Positions 62,391 to 64,000 of a stretch of DNA of 64,000 nt are shown here, piece by piece (the first letter of the stretch is position 1; each line of letters starts with the position of its first letter). A program made the translations under genes and the position numbers. Under the pieces are notes generated by a model that was not told the origin of the DNA, searched no databases, and saw only the letters and a program-made list of their open reading frames with translations. The stretch covers positions 3,145,187-3,209,186 of the forward strand of contig NZ_LN831776.1 of assembly GCF_000981585.1 (NCBI RefSeq), written 5' to 3'. Source of the stretch: Paenibacillus riograndensis SBR5. Lineage in GTDB: Bacteria > Bacillota > Bacilli > Paenibacillales > Paenibacillaceae.

Positions 62391-62673
62391 AGCCATCGGT
62401 ATGACACAGAGACAGGTTAACAAAATGATTCTACTGAAAGGAATATTTTACGGAGTGTATGCAGCGATATATGGAAGCATCATCGGAACAGGTTTAAGTT
62501 TCGGCGTGCACTACCTCTTCAAGGGTGTGGTTGATATCGAATGGTCTCTGCCTTGGATTAATAATGGGATTGCATGTGTAGGTGCCGTTGTTACAGTCCT
62601 TATTGCGACAGCATGGCCAATGTATAGACTTACGAAATCAACAATAGTGGATGCATTAAGAAAAGAAAACTAA
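62383..62673 (+). pseudogene. FtsX-type ABC permease, C-terminal fragment
   Basis: The last 96 residues of an FtsX/MacB-type permease: LKAIGMTQRQVNKMILLKG is the conserved LRAIGMS-x-x-Q motif before the third helix, followed by a membrane segment (GVYAAIYGSIIGTGLSFGV), another (IACVGAVVTVLIATAWPMYR), and the typical ending IVDALRKEN. The first several hundred residues are missing and are replaced by the transposase remnant. It is probably the relic of a bacitracin/lantibiotic-type efflux permease. Confidence 0.7.
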
Positions 62674-63240
62674 GGAGTTATATCATGAGGAATTTGCTCT
62701 GACCAACATCATCATCAATATGGGAAATGATTTGCTACCGCAGTATCAGCAGAATTTATGGGGTGTAATGTAATAGAATCTGTTTTGATGTGGCTGCTCA
62801 GGGCCACCTTAATAGGCTTCTAAATTCAGCGGTAGGAAACTCTTAGAAGGGTGCGGAGCAAAGTGCATTACAATCGCTGGTCTGTGCGTGAATATGGTAA
62901 TTTCCGGTTGAATTATTGATAGACTTATCCAGCAATGAGTTTATTTTATACCGGGCGTGGATAGGAATGGTTTTTCTCGGTATGCAATTCAAACTGTTTT
63001 AATTAAATTCCAAACAGTCTTAATATGAACGGTTCAGCAATCTGGAGCACCATAAGGATTTATGAAGCAGGGGACATCCTCTTCAATCATAAAAACAGCG
63101 TAAAAGAAAGGTTATGCGTTATTTCTACGAGATTGCAAGTAAAAAGAGCAGAATTTGAAGTTTAATTTCATCGTAGACATTGAATTGTCCTGACTTTGAG
63201 ATGTAAGAATATTCTTATGTTTGCGCAGGAAGGTGATTTT
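62674..63240. other. Decayed intergenic DNA
   Basis: AAGGAGTTATATC ATG at 62684 opens only MRNLL before a stop. A different frame just after gives EEFALTNIIINMGNDLLPQY and then QQNLWGVM with a stop, which looks like the end of a lost gene but has no start. No other coding or RNA signal was recognised in the remainder. Confidence 0.4.
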
Positions 63241-63242
63241 TC

Positions 63243-63275
63243 TAAAAAAAGTACTCACGAGGAGTACTCTTTTTA
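63243..63275. terminator. Bidirectional hairpin terminator
   Basis: AAAAAAAGTACTC (ending 63256), loop ACGAG, GAGTACT (63262-63268), then CTTTTT. A and T runs on both sides. Confidence 0.8.
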
Positions 63276-63276
63276 C

Positions 63277-63796
63277 TTAGCCTAGTTTTTCTTTATTTTT
63301 GTTCTCATTGACCTGATTTGTCTTAACCTTGATGCTTTTGGTCACTTTCACACTTTTTTGCAGTGCCTCAAGTAGATCTATAACAATCTCCTCCTCGTGA
63401 ACTTGTTTAGAAATGATCTGTTGACCAGCTCGACTGAATGGCTGCTTGTAATTTTTCTTGTCCTGGATTAGAAAGTGAGGTTAGATCAGTTTTACCTGCA
63501 ATACCTTTGATAACTTGCAATGCTAACTTCAATTGAATCTCATTCACATTATTATCGTTAGTTAGAGAGGGAACATTACTTATCGATCGAATCTCATTTG
63601 CGTAATGCAGAGTGGCTAGTTGAATGCAATTACCATTAACTGGTTTAATCACTGGACCAAGGAAATATGCTTTCTGTGTATACATTAAGTCGATCTGGTC
63701 CTCTTTAAGGAAATCAAGAATACTGATACGCTTGCTGGCCTCTTCTTGAACTTTATCTAATTCAAAACTTATTGAACCCTTCCATATTGTATGCAC
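63277..63796 (-). pseudogene. ku: Bacterial Ku protein, internally deleted and frameshifted
   Basis: GTG at 63796 after GGAGG gives HTIWKGSISFELDKV, the N-terminal signature of bacterial Ku (usually HTIWKGSISFGLV). The frame then jumps to KRISILDFLKEDQIDLMYTQ and KAYFLGP, which belongs about 90 residues further on in a normal Ku, so roughly 60-80 residues are deleted. Near 63425 a frameshift is needed to reach GQQIISKQVHEEEIVIDLLE and ALQKSVKVTKSIKVKT with a stop at 63277, matching the Lys-rich Ku tail. Ku normally binds broken DNA ends for LigD; this copy is very likely non-functional. Confidence 0.7.
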
Positions 63797-63810
63797 AGAA
63801 ATTCCTCCAA

Positions 63811-63969
63811 ACATTTATTAACCAGTTATCATATTTGCTAGAAATACTTATCAAAAATGATTTAAATGAAGTAGTTAGGCCAGAGGTAACGTTGGTAATT
63901 GATGAATCGACAAAACAAGTTATGAATATAGAACAAGCTACGATAAGTAGATTAATAGTAGTAGTCTAA
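63811..63969 (+). CDS. Short open frame of uncertain status
   Basis: A 52-residue stretch (FINQLSYLLEILIKNDLNEV, then RPEVTLVIDESTKQVMNIEQ and ATISRLIVVV) lacks a ribosome site at a suitable distance. The phrase VTLVIDESTKQV looks protein-like, but I do not recognise it. It may be a remnant or a chance frame near the edge of the window. Confidence 0.25.
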   Translation, partial: TFINQLSYLLEILIKNDLNEVVRPEVTLVIDESTKQVMNIEQATISRLIVVV

Positions 63970-64000
63970 TCAATTCGAGTCTTTCTAGCGGCGTCTTGAA

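Noticed and set aside
1..64000. tRNA, rRNA and tmRNA genes
   Set aside because: No sequence with a tRNA T-arm motif in a cloverleaf context, nor any rRNA core sequence, was noticed in either strand; a tRNA scan would settle this.

Overview
The window reads as chromosomal DNA of a Paenibacillus-like Firmicute. The evidence is AGGAGG-type ribosome binding sites, several LplA/LplB/LplC-type sugar ABC operons each paired with a YesM/YesN two-component system or AraC regulator, a YqhG/YqhH pair, YqzE, a CwlD-like amidase, and a B12-dependent ribonucleotide reductase behind NrdR boxes. No rRNA, tRNA or CRISPR array was seen.

Layout. (1) 1-5792: the end of a YesN-type regulator, then an ABC sugar importer (two permeases, one binding lipoprotein) and a GH32-like glycosidase. 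(2) 5793-8353: a drug-efflux MFS gene behind what looks like a complete transcription attenuator with a three-codon leader peptide (MIY), then a GNAT acetyltransferase. (3) 8446-17769: response regulator, histidine kinase, a VOC protein, a second ABC importer and a frameshifted FAD oxidoreductase. (4) 17771-31000: housekeeping and accessory genes (BrkB/YihY, HIT, SDR with MerR regulator, glycerol dehydrogenase, polysaccharide deacetylase, amidase, YqzE, YqhG, YqhH) with one IS1182-like element and two copies of a regularly spaced four-unit repeat. (5) 31099-33738: nrdJ. (6) 33960-40300: an AT-richer accessory island with a broken IS630 transposase, a broken small sigma factor, two TetR regulators with palindromic operators, a split esterase, two alpha/beta hydrolases and a 46-residue membrane protein. 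(7) 40441-43660: sugar acetyltransferase, MFS and AraC regulator, then a GH42 remnant. (8) 44131-54999: a third sugar system (kinase, regulator, binding protein, two permeases, a second binding protein), then a GH27 glycosidase and its AraC regulator. (9) 55154-61745: remnants, a second SDR/MerR module, then a divergent MFS / FadR regulator / NCS2 nucleobase permease / isochorismatase-fold hydrolase cluster. (10) 61813-64000: decayed DNA with transposase, FtsX and Ku remnants.

How the genes work together. The three ABC systems look like glycan-oligosaccharide utilisation loci: the extracellular ligand is sensed by the YesM kinase, YesN activates the importer, and an adjacent glycosidase (GH32-like or GH27) processes the sugar. 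No ATPase gene is present in any of them, so they probably share a MsmX-type ATPase encoded elsewhere. The SDR/MerR pairs and the FadR cluster carry clear operators, so their regulation can be read directly from the sequence.

The observations most worth follow-up are the MIY attenuator (5811-6056), the four-unit repeats (12065-12247 and 26288-26470), the structured leader before the NCS2 permease, the apparent ATC and ATT start codons, and the hydrolase island. All are read from sequence alone; no database search was run.
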